From Vicia villosa (lineage: Eukaryota; Streptophyta; Magnoliopsida; Fabales; Fabaceae), in contig NC_081185.1 in the NCBI RefSeq assembly GCF_029867415.1, positions 38,882,766-38,946,765 on the forward strand: a stretch of 64,000 nucleotides of DNA. Direction: 5' to 3'. How positions within the stretch are numbered: the stretch's first letter is position 1; the number at the start of each line of letters is the position of its first letter. This document shows positions 44,901 to 56,375 of the stretch, piece by piece. The translations under genes were made by a program, and so were the position numbers. Under the pieces are notes generated by a model. It did not search any database and was not told the DNA's origin. It saw nothing but the letters and a program-made list of their open reading frames with translations.

Positions 44901-45860
44901 TTTCATATTTTACATGATTTATTGGTATTTAAATGAATTAAAATTCAAATAAATAAAATAAATGTGATAAAAATAAAATGATTAGTTTAAGGACGTTTAT
45001 AAAGCCCATAGACATGTTTGGGATCCATTCTTTAGGCCCATTAGTCCAAAAACACCAAATTGTGCAATTAGGGTTTTGTGTTTTTCTTAAGAATCGATCA
45101 ACTTCTGAGCCTCGTATCTCCTTCAATTTTTATCATATGAAGGTGTTCTTGACCATTTTAGAAAGATCAAGATGTCTTCTAAAACCTCCCTTTGTTTTCA
45201 TCTCAATTGAGTTTACCATGTTCAAGTTATGAGCTTTGAGAAAAAAATGACTTTTTGCGATCCTTTAGAAGGACCTGTAATGTTTTGGCTCATATCTCTT
45301 AAATGGTGCATTTTTAGACTTGGCATGAGAGAGACAAAGTTGTAGAGAATTCAATTTCCTTCAAATTGAGCTTTTGATGGAAAATTTCTGATGTTCCATG
45401 TAGGAGTTATGGCTGGTCAAAGTTCAGTTGACTTTCTCCTTTGAAAACCCTAATTTAGAAACTTTGGATTTTGTTGATTTCTGAACTTTCCTTGATGAAC
45501 CATGATCAATCCTTGATCAAATGGTGAATGATACTTCAAAATAAGGTTGTTGACAAAAAATCAGGAGTTTTGACTGTACTTTGACTCCAGTTGACTTTTA
45601 GGTCAATTAGTAGATTGTTGATTTTTTGAGCAATTGAGTGGTTAATCCTTGGAATTAAGACCTGAATTTTGTTATAGAGGTAGTTTGAAACATCATAAGC
45701 CATATGAGATGCATTGGAGCCTTTGATCCATTCATTTTCTTCAGAAAAACAAAAACTCTAGTTCCTTGAACCATTGTTTAGGAGTAGGTGTCTTTGAGCA
45801 TTGTGCCTTGGTATGGGTTTGAATAAGAGGAATGAGATGGGCAAATTTTGGGGTATGACA
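41987..45860 (-). repeat. 5' LTR of Ogre-D
   Basis: 3874 bp. On the minus strand it begins TGTCATACCCC and ends GTTACA. TATA-like TATATATAC at 44683-44691 (minus). A B-box-like GGGTTCGAAACC (minus) lies at 43871-43882. Small ORFs inside are not conserved and carry no domain. Confidence 0.85.
44683..44692 (-). promoter_or_regulatory. TATA box of Ogre-D LTR
   Basis: CTATATATAC on the minus strand, about 1.2 kb inside the LTR start, where U3 should end. Confidence 0.55.
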
Positions 45861-47381
45861 ACTATAAAAGTGAAAAGAAGAGAAAATGGAGAATTTCAAG
45901 TGACTATGGACTTGGAGAATTCTGGTGTAAGGGATGCAATGAGCAATGCCCTCTATTTATAGGCAATATATAGGGTTTGTGGAGGGAAAAATCTCAGAGA
46001 TTTGAAGCTCACATGTGATCTTGTACCATGTTGCTTCTTTGTGAATAAATGAGAAAGTTATGGTTCCCATGGTGAGTACAGACTTTAAGCATGCTTGCAA
46101 GGACTTTGATATGATCTTAGAGGCTTGCTTGTGGGATTCAAATTGATTTTGGGACAGAAGAAACAAGTTGGGAGCTCAATGCAAGAGTTGTTGGTGATTA
46201 AAGTCACTTTACTAGAATGGAAGTGTAACCTTTATGCTTGAAATGGAATGATTCAATGGTTAATGGCTTAAGAACTTGGATAATATCCCTAAAGAGTGTG
46301 TAATCTTCTGATTATGGCCTCTTAAACAAGTTATATGGGTTGCACGAAAGGAATCTTTCAAATTTGAACAAGTTTGGTTCATAACTTCTTCACTTTCTAC
46401 ATGTTCTTCTTCATTTTCAAGTGTTCATGGTGGCATATTGACAAAATCATATCTCATGAATGGAGCCATGGATTTTCATGCTACTTAGCTCTTTGGAAAG
46501 CCCTTGTTACATAATTCAAATGAGTAGTTGAATGTTTCCTCAAACTCCTTTTGGATCATTAAGAAAAATGGCCATAAAGTTAAGAAAAAATCCAAGTAAA
46601 ACACATGAGAAATTTTCTAAGTCTTTGAAAATTATCTTCTTAATTCCATATCTCTCAAAATAATCACTTTTTGAAAAAAGTTCCAATGTGATAAGTTGTT
46701 TGTTTTGCCAAGATCTATAACTTTCATGTTGGGAGATTTATGAGTGTGTAAGCAAAATTTTGAGATCCATGAATTAGGTCAAAATACACTTAAAAACCTA
46801 ATTTTATTTTTTGTTGACTTTTTGATTCTTGATGAATTCTTTGAATTTTCTTTGATCAAATGTCTTCAATATCCATATGATGATGATTTGGGCCCTTAAT
46901 AGTCCATGGTTGACTATTTTTCTCAAAAGTCAAAGGTTGACTTGTAAATTTGACTTTTTCCAAAATGAATGATGTGAATGGACTATAATGTTGATTTAGA
47001 TGCCCTTGAATCATATTTTGAGTCTTGGAACCATCTCCTTATTAAAAGTCAACCCTCTAGTGGAAATTAGGTCAAAAACCCTGATTGGAGCTTCTGATGA
47101 ACTTGAAGGTGATTGATCTTGTATTGACCTATCCTTGGTCCTGGATATTGATTGGAGAAACCTTTGAATCATAGAAGAATGTTGAACTTCTTTATGGGCC
47201 TCAAAACCCCAGTTTGCTCAATTTCTTCTTGATCAGTCTCCTATCTTAGGACACAAGCAACGAACAACAATTTTTGTATTTTTGGTTAGCAAATGATAAA
47301 TGCATGATGATTATGATGACAATGATGATCCTAATGTTTAAGATATGGTGGGATCTCAGTGGTCAAAAATTGGGATGCAAC
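45861..47381 (-). repeat. 3' LTR of Ogre-E, truncated
   Basis: It ends GGGATGCAACA on the plus strand next to a polypurine tract. TATAAATA (minus) is at 45954-45961. 46255-47344 is nearly the same as 52480-53577. Confidence 0.85.
45954..45961 (-). promoter_or_regulatory. TATA box in Ogre-E 3' LTR
   Basis: TATAAATA on the minus strand, followed downstream by about 90 bases of R before the truncation. Confidence 0.6.
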
Positions 47382-49608
47382 AAATGCCCCTATTTAAGTT
47401 CTTGATACCTGATGAGGGGAAGGTGGAATCTTCGTCTCAGCATGGTAGGAGGGACTTAAATATAAAAGATAGCACGATTTTGGACCCTGAGAGCCCACAT
47501 GCATGATATGAAAGCAACATATATATATTTTTGATTTTTTTTATGTGGGATAGACAAATAAACAATATCCTTTCTTTAAACTAGGAGGAAGGAAACAGAT
47601 CTACTGGGGACATAGGGTAGAAAGCCCCTGACACTTGATAGACTTTGGTAAACTCAAGATTTTGTAGAACAGGGTTAAAAGGGGTCCCGGATTCTCTTAG
47701 AACAAAAAGGGGGTCAATTACGGATTCTCTCGTAATGACAAAGATATGTTATGGGTTCACACATAACACAACACCAAGCTATGGATTCACACACAACAAG
47801 GTTAATTCTTCTCCCTGGGCTGCTTTCACATGCTGGGGAAGGAAATCAATGGGCTTTCTTAATGAACTATCTCCTACGCTGGGAGACTCACCATTCACAA
47901 AGAATAATAAACTTCAACATGAACTGTCCCAATGCTGGAGGGACTAACCATTCATAGTCTTCAACATGAACTGTCTCGACGCTGGAGAGACTAACCATTC
48001 ATAATCTTCTTTAGGTTCTTCAATAAACTGTCTTCGTCATCTATTGTGAATCTTCTATAGTGATTTGTCTTCTTACACTGAGAGACTAGTTACTTGCAAA
48101 ATTAGGTTCATCAACAGACTGTCTTCATCATCTTGAGAAGGCCAACCATCTATTGTGAAACTTCTATCATTCCAAAACTTCTTTGCTGGAAATATTTTTC
48201 TTGCTCCGTAGAGATTGTCATCTTCCTTCAAGAAGGAAATTGGGGACACACAAGCTGCTCAAATAAAGAGATCGTGACTTCTCGTCAGGTAATAACTGCA
48301 ATAGTAATTGCTAGGGATATAAATCCAACTTTCTGGGGAACCACAAACAGCTTCAATCGTGCAAAATAAATGCACTCCGAGAATCCAGGATTCATTGATC
48401 CAAATAATCATATCTGCTGGAGTCAAATTTCAAACCAAAACGGAGTTGGAATGAGACACCAAACAAGACACTTCCCATTGAGGAACAAGCTCAAAATGGG
48501 GGTTCACCCTATCTATAGACAGGTGGATAAGCTGAAACAAGATCTTCCCATGAGGAACAAACTCTCTGGGGAAACATAACAATTACGGGTCTTTCTGCCT
48601 AAAGCTGACGCTTAAATGGAAGGAGTAAAGACATTGCTTGGGGAATAATAAGCTTACCATATTGACAAGATGCAAATGATGTGCATGAATATATAATGCA
48701 TGAATGCATGAGTGTATAAGTGAGTGTTGTGTGCATACTGACAAAACAGACACATAATAAGATGACCACACTAGGAAATGACAACACCAGGGTATATACT
48801 CGCTTGATTGTAAATAATATCTTCTATTGGGGTTGCAAATCTTGAAGGGGAAGAGAATACTCTTCAAATCAATCTTCATTATCAAAGGATTCATTCTGAG
48901 AAGAAAATCCGTTGAAAAGGGGAACACATTCCGAGAAGAAAACCTATCTTTGGCTGGAGACAACTGGTGTCAAGACCTAGCTGCTTTGTAGAAGTGAAAC
49001 CTGTCGGTGCTTTCGCTTCTTGCTTTGAGAACCAACTCTCCTGGGGATTTTAGGTCAACATTCTCTTATGTATTTAAGAGTCTTAAGAAAATGTTCTATC
49101 TTTTTATTTTGAAAAACAATTTTTGACTTTGTTTCAAATCTATTAATTTAAAACAAAATTTTGCAAGATAGAATAAAATAAGAATTCCAAAAAATGAAAT
49201 AAGGCTCAAATTTTATTAATGGAATGGTATTTCGCGAACGGCGAGACTCCATGGATTACAAAGTTTGAAAACGGTAACTTTTTCAGGAAAGGGTACACAG
49301 AAATACAATGATCACTAGTCTCCCTATCAACTTTGAATATCACGCGTACGCTGATGTCGGTTGAGAGTCTTCATAAAATCTTCAGGATGGTCAGGTGATA
49401 CCGGATGTGGTTACTAGCCATATTCCTTAATTTTTGCATGAATTGCCTTTGCAGTTTTTCAATTCATCGGGATGTTTTCCTTTTCTTTTATTGTCTCTAA
49501 TTTTTGCCTGGACCGCCTTTTCAGGTTTTCAGTCCAACGAGACGCTCTTTTTTGCCTAAGTCGCCCTTTCGGGTTTTCAACTTAGTGAGCTTCTTTCTTT
49601 TTCTTTCT
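47382..49608 (-). other. Ogre-E 3' untranslated region with hairpin repeats
   Basis: Non-coding between the pol stop and the 3' LTR, beginning with a tract (minus AAATAGGGGCATT) next to the LTR. Hairpin families: ATTACG/CGTAAT (47717-47736) and GTTATG/CATAAC (47748-47767); TCTCC/GGAGA (47870-47886), GTCCC/GGGAC (47926-47944) and GTCTC/GAGAC (47973-47991); and three modules at 49431-49590. ORFs 47645-47947, 48133-48369, 48370-48579 and 48583-48963 carry no family features. Confidence 0.8.
49431..49590. repeat. Three hairpin modules 'TTTTTGC-stem-loop-stem'
   Basis: ATGAATTG/CAATTCAT (49438-49445, 49460-49467), TGGAC/GTCCA (49509-49513, 49532-49536) and CTAAGT/ACTTAG (49556-49561, 49580-49585). 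Each follows TTTTTGC and encloses a similar loop (GCC-TTTC-GG-TTTTC). Confidence 0.88.
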
Positions 49609-52480
49609 TTAGGCAAAGTATTTCTTGACCACATCGGTATTTACGGGACGCGGGAATTCTTCATCATCCATAGTCGTAAGAGTCAAAGCACCACCTAAGA
49701 AGGCTCTTTTGACAATGTATGGGCCTTCATAATTGGGAGTCCATTTGCCCCTGGGATCTGGTTGAAGAGGTAATATCTTCTTGAGTACGAGATCGCCTTA
49801 CTTGAATCTTTGAGGTCTGACTTTCTTATCAAAGGCTCTCTTCATTCTTTCTTGGTAAAGCTGACCGTGGCATAAATGGAGTCATTCTTTTCTCTTCAAT
49901 AAGGTTCAACTGATCATATCTAGCTTGACACCATTCAGCTTCTGATAACTTAGCTTCCATTAGGATCCTTAAGGAGGGAATCTCAACCTCTATCGGGAGT
50001 ACGGCTTCCATGCCATATACCAAGGAGAAAGGTGTTGCCCACGTTGAAGTGCGAACTGTAGTACGGTACCCATGCAGAGCAAGAGGGAGCATTTCGTGTC
50101 AGTCCTTGTAAGTTACAACCATCTTCTAGACAATCTTTTTATTATTCTTGTTAGCAGCTTCTATCGCTCCATTCATCTTAGGAAGGTAGGGAGAGGAATT
50201 GTGATGCACAATCTTGAACTCACCACATAACTCTTTCATCATCTTGTTATTCAGATTAGAACCACTATTAGTAATGATTTTGTTGGGCACGCCGTAGCGA
50301 CAAATGAGATTGTTCTTGATAAATCTTACTACCACTTGTCGAGTAACATTGGCGTAAGAGGCAGCTTCGACCCATTTGGTGAAGTAATCAATGGCGACCA
50401 GGATAAAATGTTGTCCATTTGAAGCCTTAGGTTCAATCATTCCAATCATATCAATTCCCCATATAGAGAAAGGAAATGGAGAGGAGATAACGTTGAGAAG
50501 CGTCGGAGGCACATGGATCTTATCAGCATAGATCTGGCATTTGTGGCACTTCTTCACATATCTGTAACAATCAGATTCCATTGTCATCCAATAGTAACCT
50601 ATTCTCAGTATCTTTCTTTTCATTGCATGTCCGTTGGCATGAGTGCCAAAAGATCCTTCATGAATTTCTTGCATTAACTGGTTTGCTTCGTGTCTATCCA
50701 CGCATCTAAGCAATACCATATCAAAGTTCCTTTTGTAGAGCACAACTCCAGTCAGGAAGAAATTACCAGACAATCTTCTCAAAGTTCTTATGTCTTTGCT
50801 AGATGCCCCAGGTGGGTACTCTTATTTTTGTAAGAAGATTTTGATGTCATAAAACCACGGCTTGTCATCAGTGACAACTTCAACAGTGAATACATGAGTC
50901 GGCCTATCCAAGCGCATGATTGTAATTTGAGGAGCTTCATTTGGAAACTTCACATGATACATGGAAGCTAGAGTGGCCAATGCATCCGCCATTTGATTTT
51001 CTTCATGAGGTATGTGATGGAATTCAACTTTGTTGAATAAGGTTAGCAGTCTTCGGGCATAATCTCTGTAAGGAATTAAACCAGGATGACAGATTTCCCA
51101 TTCTCCTTTGATTTGATTAATGACTAGAGTGGAATCTCCATACACATCCAGAATCTTGATTCTAAGATCAATAGCTTCTTCTAGCTCCATGATGTAGTGA
51201 ACGGTACATGAGAACCTTGTGGCATGACAATGACTGCCCCAATTCCTCTACCATAAGCGTTAACAGCTCCATCAAATATCAAACCCCATCGGGACTCAAG
51301 ATCAGGTCCTTCTCCATGTAAAGGTTCTTCGTAGTCTTTTGATTTCAAATACATGATCTCTTCATCTGGGAAATCGTCTTGTAAAGATTGATCATCATCA
51401 ATAGGTTGGGAGGCCAAATGATCGGCTAACACATTTCCTTTGATGACTTTTTGGGCACGATATTGGATGTCGTACTCTGATAACAGCATCTGTCAGCGGG
51501 CAATTCTTCCAGTCAACGCAAGCTTTTCAAACAAGTATTTGATTGGATCCATTTTGGATATGAGATATGTCGTATGAGTCAACATGTACTGCCTTAGCTG
51601 GTGAGCAGCCCATACAAGAGTACATCAAGTTTTCTCGAGCAGTGAATATCTTGTTTCACAGACGGTATACGTTTTGCTCAAGTAATAAATGGCATACTCT
51701 TTTCGACCAGACTCGTCTTGCTGACCCTGGACACATCCCATAGAATCTTCAAGTACGGTCAAATACATGATCAGAGGTCTTCCTTCCACTGGAGGGCTTA
51801 GAATTGGAGGTTCCAGCAGGTATTCTTTGATATTCTCAAAAGCTTTTTGACATTCGTCTGTCCATTTACACTCTTGGTCCTTAAGGAGAAGCATAAAGAT
51901 TGGCCCACAAGTTACAGTCATGTGGGATATAAATCTGGAGATGTAGTTCAATCGTCCAAGAAATCCTCTGGCTTGTTTTTTCTGTTTTTGGAGGAGGCAT
52001 TTCTTGAATGGCTTTGACTTTGTCGGGATCAACCTCAATACCTCTTTGGCTGACGATGAAACCTAGTAGTTTTCCAGAGCGGACAGCAAATGTGCACTTA
52101 CTTGGATTCAGACGCAGCTTGTACTTTCTCAAACGTTGGAACAACTTCAATACGTGTCCCACATGTTCTTCTTCTAATGCAGACTTGGCAATCATGTCAT
52201 CCACATAAACTTCAATTTCTTTGTGAATCATATCATGAAAGAGAGTTGTCATGGCTCTTTGATAAGTTGCTCCAGCATTCTTTAGACCAAATGGCATCAC
52301 ACGGTAGCAAAACGTGCCCCATGGTATGATAAAGGCTGTTTTTTCCATATCTTCAATGCCATCATGATTTGATTGTAACCTGAGAATCCATCCATAAATG
52401 AGAAGACTTTAAACTTAGCAGTGCTATCCACCAGCATGTCAATATGGGGTAGCGGGAAATCATCTTTTGGACTTGCTCTA
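49609..52480 (-). pseudogene. pol: Ogre-E pol: RT, dual RNase H and integrase, broken
   Basis: RT begins at 52480 with the PLPHID block, preceded by LTR instead of its N-terminus. A frameshift near 52350 is followed by the PFGLKNAGATYQ and YVDDM active-site blocks. RNase H follows (51625-52038), then an unusual second RNase H (51181-51489 and 50822-51190; WGLIFDGA, GDSTLVIN, HHIPHEEN blocks), a pair typical of the Tat/Ogre lineage. Integrase at 50126-50782 has the His/Cys zinc site and the core Asp in WGIDMIGM. The second core Asp is replaced (TNSGSN where TDNGSN-like is usual), and the Glu is in NGAIEAAN. The C-terminal part is at 49829-50092, and the tail ends with a stop at 49609-49611 after VVKKYFA. 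At least four frame breaks. Confidence 0.92.
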
Positions 52481-53577
52481 CTTAATGGTTAGTGGCTTAA
52501 GCACTTGGATTATAGCCCTAAAGAGTGTGTAATATTCTTATTATGGCCTCTTAAACAAGTTATATGGGCTGCAAGAAAGGAATCTTTCAAATTTGAACAA
52601 GTTTGGTTCATAACTTCTTCACTTTCTTCATGTTCTTCTTCATTTTCAAGTGTTCATGGTGGCATATTGACAAAATCATATCTCATGAATGGAGCCATGG
52701 ATTTTCATGCTACTTAACTCTTTGGAAAGCCCTTGTTACATGCTTCAAATGAGTAGTTGAAAGTTTCCTCAAACTCCTTTTGGATCATTGAGAAAAATGA
52801 CCATAAAGTTAAGAAAAAATCCAAGTAAAACACTTGAAACATTTTCTAAGTCTTTGAAAATTATCTTCTTAATTCCATATCTCTCAAAATAATCACTTTT
52901 TGAAAAAAGTTTCATTGTGATAAGTTGTTTGTTTTGCCAAGATCTACAACTTTCATGTTGGGAGATTTTTGAGAGTGTAAGCAAAATTTTGAGATCCATG
53001 AATTAGGTCAAAATACACTTAAAAACCTAGTTTGATTTTTTTGTTGACTTTTTGATTCTTAATGAATTTTTTGAATTTTCTTTGATCAAATGTCTTCAAT
53101 ATCCATATGATGATGATTTGGGCCCTTAAAAGTCCATGGTTGACTATTTTTCTCAAAAGTCAAAGGTTGACTTATACAGTTGACTTTTTCCAAAATGAAT
53201 GATGTGAATGGACTATAATGTTGATTTGGATGCCCTTGAATCATATTTTGAGTCTTGGAACCATCTCCTGATTAAAAGTCAACCCTCTAGTGGAAATTAG
53301 GTCAAAAACCCTAATTGGAGCTTCTGATGAACTTGAAGGTGATTGATCTTGTATTGACCTATCCTTGGGCCTTGATATTGAATGGAGAAATCTTTGAATC
53401 ATAGAAGAATGTTGAACTTCTTTGTGGGCCTCAAAATCCCAGTTTGCTCAATTTCTTCTTGATGAGTCTCCTGTCTTAGGACACAAGCAACAAACAACAA
53501 TTTTTGTATTTTTGGTTAGCAAATGATAAATGCATGATGATTATGATGAAAATGATGATCCTAATGTTTAAGATATA
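52481..53577 (-). repeat. Fragment of Ogre-E 5' LTR (U3)
   Basis: Collinear with 46255-47344, with a few percent difference by eye. It joins RT directly at 52480 and unrelated LTR DNA at 53577. Confidence 0.87.
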
Positions 53578-53826
53578 ATGTATTTCCGAGCTTATTTAAA
53601 AAAAAAATCAAACAAAACCCTTTCTTTGCACACAATTCTCTTTTTACACAGATTTTCAAAAAGGTTCATGTGGAGTACCACATATATGAGGGGTGCTAAC
53701 ACATTCCCCTTGTATTGTCAACACCCGTATCTAAGTTTTTTTGTTGTTTTTGCTTTAAAAACTTCTTTTTGAGTTTATTTCGCTCTTTTCTCATTCCTTT
53801 GGAAACAATAAAGTACGGTGGAGACT
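53578..53826 (+). repeat. Gypsy LTR 3'-end fragment
   Basis: The 'aggggtgctaacacattcccc' style block and 'caataaagtacggtgg' ending are typical of legume Tat-type LTR ends. The following bases (gagacttt) are a decayed tRNA-Arg primer site. Plus orientation. Confidence 0.6.
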
Positions 53827-54659
53827 TTCACTGAAATAATGAGTCAAGTCAATCCAATGGCTTTGAACTCAAATTTTTCAACACTGCCTTTCAAATATTA
53901 CTCAATCGAAATTCACGCTGCAACAGACATAATGCGCATCGCAGTAACCACAATAATCACAAATGCAACACCCACATCCGCATCCTCATTAATCACAAAT
54001 GCAACACCCGCATCCGCATCCGCATCTGCAATTTCATCGGCAAATTAAAACCATGGGTGGAATGATTAACTACTTTTTTTAATGTCACAATGCTTTCAAT
54101 TCAAAAAAGTGAGATTCTTTACTTGCAAAAACTTTTTGAAAACTCATATTTTACCTATAAAAAACCGCTTTATTCATTAAATAGTAAATAGTTTACTTTG
54201 GAGTTAAGAATATTTTTCTTGGACTTTGCTTTAGATGGTATAAATTACAGTATACGTAGATTTAAGCAAAGTCTCAAGAATAAATTGCTCTCTTAAAATG
54301 TCATTGTCAAAATATCAAAAGATCCTATTAGGACCAAGACAAATCTATTCTAATAGAGACTTATTTTTCTTCAAATCATCCTTATAATTTGGGACAAACA
54401 TAGTAACCAATTAATCTGAATGACAAACTAAAAAGAAATTGATATCTAATGAAAATCTTTTTCTTGGACAATACAAACAAATACTTCTTTTATTATTGTC
54501 ATGGATACATTAATTTATACAACCAAAGTTTAAAAAATTGATATCACACTTTGTTAAAAACTATATTGAATCTCACCTTGAGATTAAAAAAAAAAAAAAA
54601 AAACATAAAAGAAAGTATCATGATCATCTACATGAACCAAAGTTTTGAGATTCTATTGA
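53827..54659. other. Spacer downstream of the inhibitor gene
   Basis: No gene supported. It has a short 'gcatccgcatc' repeat near 53965-54030 and an 18-base A run at 54586-54603 (T-rich on the strand of the neighbouring gene, downstream of its stop). Confidence 0.6.
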
Positions 54660-55373
54660 TTATGGTAATTTCTTGGCAGCTCTAGCAGCTGCTGCTGCTC
54701 TATATTTAGCAGCATATCTATGAAACAAAGCAAGTCCATTACTAGTAACCTCAGCAACATTCTGTGCCTTAACCTTAATAGTAGCAGTCCTCTTACTCAT
54801 CCTATGACCAGGAAACGATTGAACACAATAGCTAGCATCTGTTAAAGCAGTACTCACCCATGTCTCGACGTTACTTATATGCCACAACATTTTATCATCA
54901 ATAATCATACCTTTGTTCACCCTACGAAGCTCTTTAATCGCTTGGCTAAGTTGATCAACACTATCGCTGATTTGTTTCTCGCAATCTTGCATGGTTAAGT
55001 ACACGTAACCAGGTTGGCTACCGTTGTTGATTTCTTCGATTTCTTTAACAATTTTTAACAAGTAGCCTCTTGTTTGAAGTGCTTTGACTAGGCTTACTGA
55101 AAGGGCTATGTGGGCTAAGTGGTCAGGTCCGTTTATGGATGAATATTTGGCGAATGAGGCTAACGAACGGATGCATAGATCTGGATACCGGGTTCCTTGG
55201 CACGAGGACTCTATGTACTCCATTGTTTTTGTTCGGGTTTGGGTTTGAGTTTGAGTTTGGGTTTTATTTTGAATAGTTTGAGAGTTATGACGGGCTAATG
55301 ATGGTTCTTTTCGTGCAAGACATGAGAATATTGAGAGGAAAATGACCATGATTGTTAGGTTTAGCTGTGCCAT
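54660..55373 (-). CDS. PMEI-like (pectin methylesterase/invertase inhibitor domain) protein
   Basis: 237 residues. Residues 1-20 form a signal peptide (hydrophobic LTIMVIFLSIFSCLA), then a Thr/Gln-repeat linker (about 34-49), then the inhibitor domain to the end. The four conserved Cys are present: C58 and C67 in SCQGTRYPDLC, C131 in QDCEK, and C183 in ASYCVQSF. Family members bind pectin methylesterase or acid invertase in the cell wall; which target applies here cannot be read from sequence. The C-terminus is Ala/Lys-rich. An upstream in-frame ATG (55481) adds 36 residues but lies only about 12 bases from the TATA box, probably before the transcript start, and would bury the signal peptide. 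I therefore chose 55373. Intronless, as is common for the family. Frame and motifs are intact, so it is probably functional. Confidence 0.93.
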   Translation of the reverse strand: MAQLNLTIMVIFLSIFSCLARKEPSLARHNSQTIQNKTQTQTQTQTRTKTMEYIESSCQGTRYPDLCIRSLASFAKYSSINGPDHLAHIALSVSLVKALQTRGYLLKIVKEIEEINNGSQPGYVYLTMQDCEKQISDSVDQLSQAIKELRRVNKGMIIDDKMLWHISNVETWVSTALTDASYCVQSFPGHRMSKRTATIKVKAQNVAEVTSNGLALFHRYAAKYRAAAAARAAKKLP

Positions 55374-55492
55374 CTTTTTCTTTGATGATATGTGAAGCTT
55401 GAGAGCAAAAGATAAATTATATTTTGACAAACAAATGAGAGAGTTTTCAAAGCTTATAATTGGTTGAATATGAAATGACATGGGTAATGGTT

Positions 55493-55501
55493 CTTATATA
55501 G
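55493..55501 (-). promoter_or_regulatory. TATA box of the PMEI-like gene
   Basis: CTATATAAG on the minus strand, 120 bases before the chosen ATG. A start about 30 bases downstream would leave a leader of roughly 90 bases. Confidence 0.75.
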
Positions 55502-56067
55502 AAAGCACAACTAGGGTTGCAATAAAGAACACTAAGATTACTTAATTAAGATGGTCGGTGAAAAGAATAGTATAATTCTCATTAGCATTAACGATAATGA
55601 TGGATTAGCTATTAATTATTATAGCTAAATGAAGATGATAATTAATTAATTAATATCTACATCATCTATTGTTCAATAAACATTACACATGATTTTAATT
55701 AGTGCCACATGCAATAATCAATGAAGGTTTTGACCAAATACCATTATCTGTCTAAGCGTATTGAGGAAAAAAAGGGACTATCATTGCATGCATGATGCAT
55801 ATGAGGGAGACACGCATAGTAGTATGCAGGGGAAAGGTTTTATTAAGTGATTATTGATGATTTTGTTTGCTCATTCATGGTGCAACAAGGAACTTATGCG
55901 GCGTTACTAACGGGCCTTTGTCCACCGGAAAAGTATAAAGTTAATATAAAACACATGCACTAATTAACTTGATACAACTGGTTGGCAAATCAGGATAACT
56001 CCAAAATTAAAGTGTGTCTTGAAAGGGTTCATAATGGTTGCAAGTGGGGCAAGTGTGTTAATAAAGC
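55502..56067. other. Upstream region of the PMEI-like gene
   Basis: AT-rich, presumably promoter DNA. No gene and no clear repeat. It ends at the LTR of the next element, about 570 bases from the TATA box. Confidence 0.55.
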
Positions 56068-56341
56068 AAATAGGGAGTAGAATTTAGTATTTAAATTATT
56101 AAGAATTTATATAAGTAGTAATTTTATTTGTGTTGTTATTAAATTGGGCTTTTATTAATATTTGGGCCTTTTAGTTTGTTACACACTGGTAACATTATAT
56201 ATTGTAGTCTCATTGAGACATTAGGGTATCAAAGAAATCAAAGTTTATCTTTATCTTTCATTTTCTTAGCATAGTTTTATTTGTCTTGTAATTTTAGAGC
56301 TTTTATTAGTTTTGTTAGGGTTTAGATTTTGCTCCCTAACA
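56068..56341 (+). repeat. 5' LTR of the STOP1-carrying element
   Basis: 274 bp. It contains TTATATAAG near 56106-56114 and TTATATATTG near 56195, either of which could be a TATA box. Matches 58515-58788. Confidence 0.88.
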
Positions 56342-56375
56342 ATTGGTGCTTTCATCCTTGAACTTCAACCCTTCC

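Larger units (their letters stand above)
41331..45860 (-). mobile_element. Ogre-D: leader and 5' LTR
   Basis: Minus-strand order: LTR 45860 to 41987, primer site, then leader to about 41340 where it is cut by the plus-strand integrase fragment. No coding region remains. Leader and LTR are inverted copies of the Ogre-C counterparts and provide the uninterrupted versions of both nested insertion sites. Confidence 0.85.
45861..53577 (-). mobile_element. Ogre-E, internally deleted
   Basis: Minus-strand order: fragment of the 5' LTR (53577-52481), then directly RT, RNase H and integrase (52480-49609), a long 3' untranslated region, polypurine tract and 3' LTR (47381 down to 45861). One deletion runs from inside the 5' LTR to the beginning of RT, removing primer site, ORF1, gag and protease. 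The 3' LTR is cut in R/U5 by the Ogre-D LTR, and the 5' LTR fragment is cut at its outer end too. Confidence 0.85.

Noticed and set aside
55374..55481. Upstream start of the PMEI-like protein
   Set aside because: The ATG is about 12 bases from the TATA box, and its use would place 36 residues before the signal peptide.
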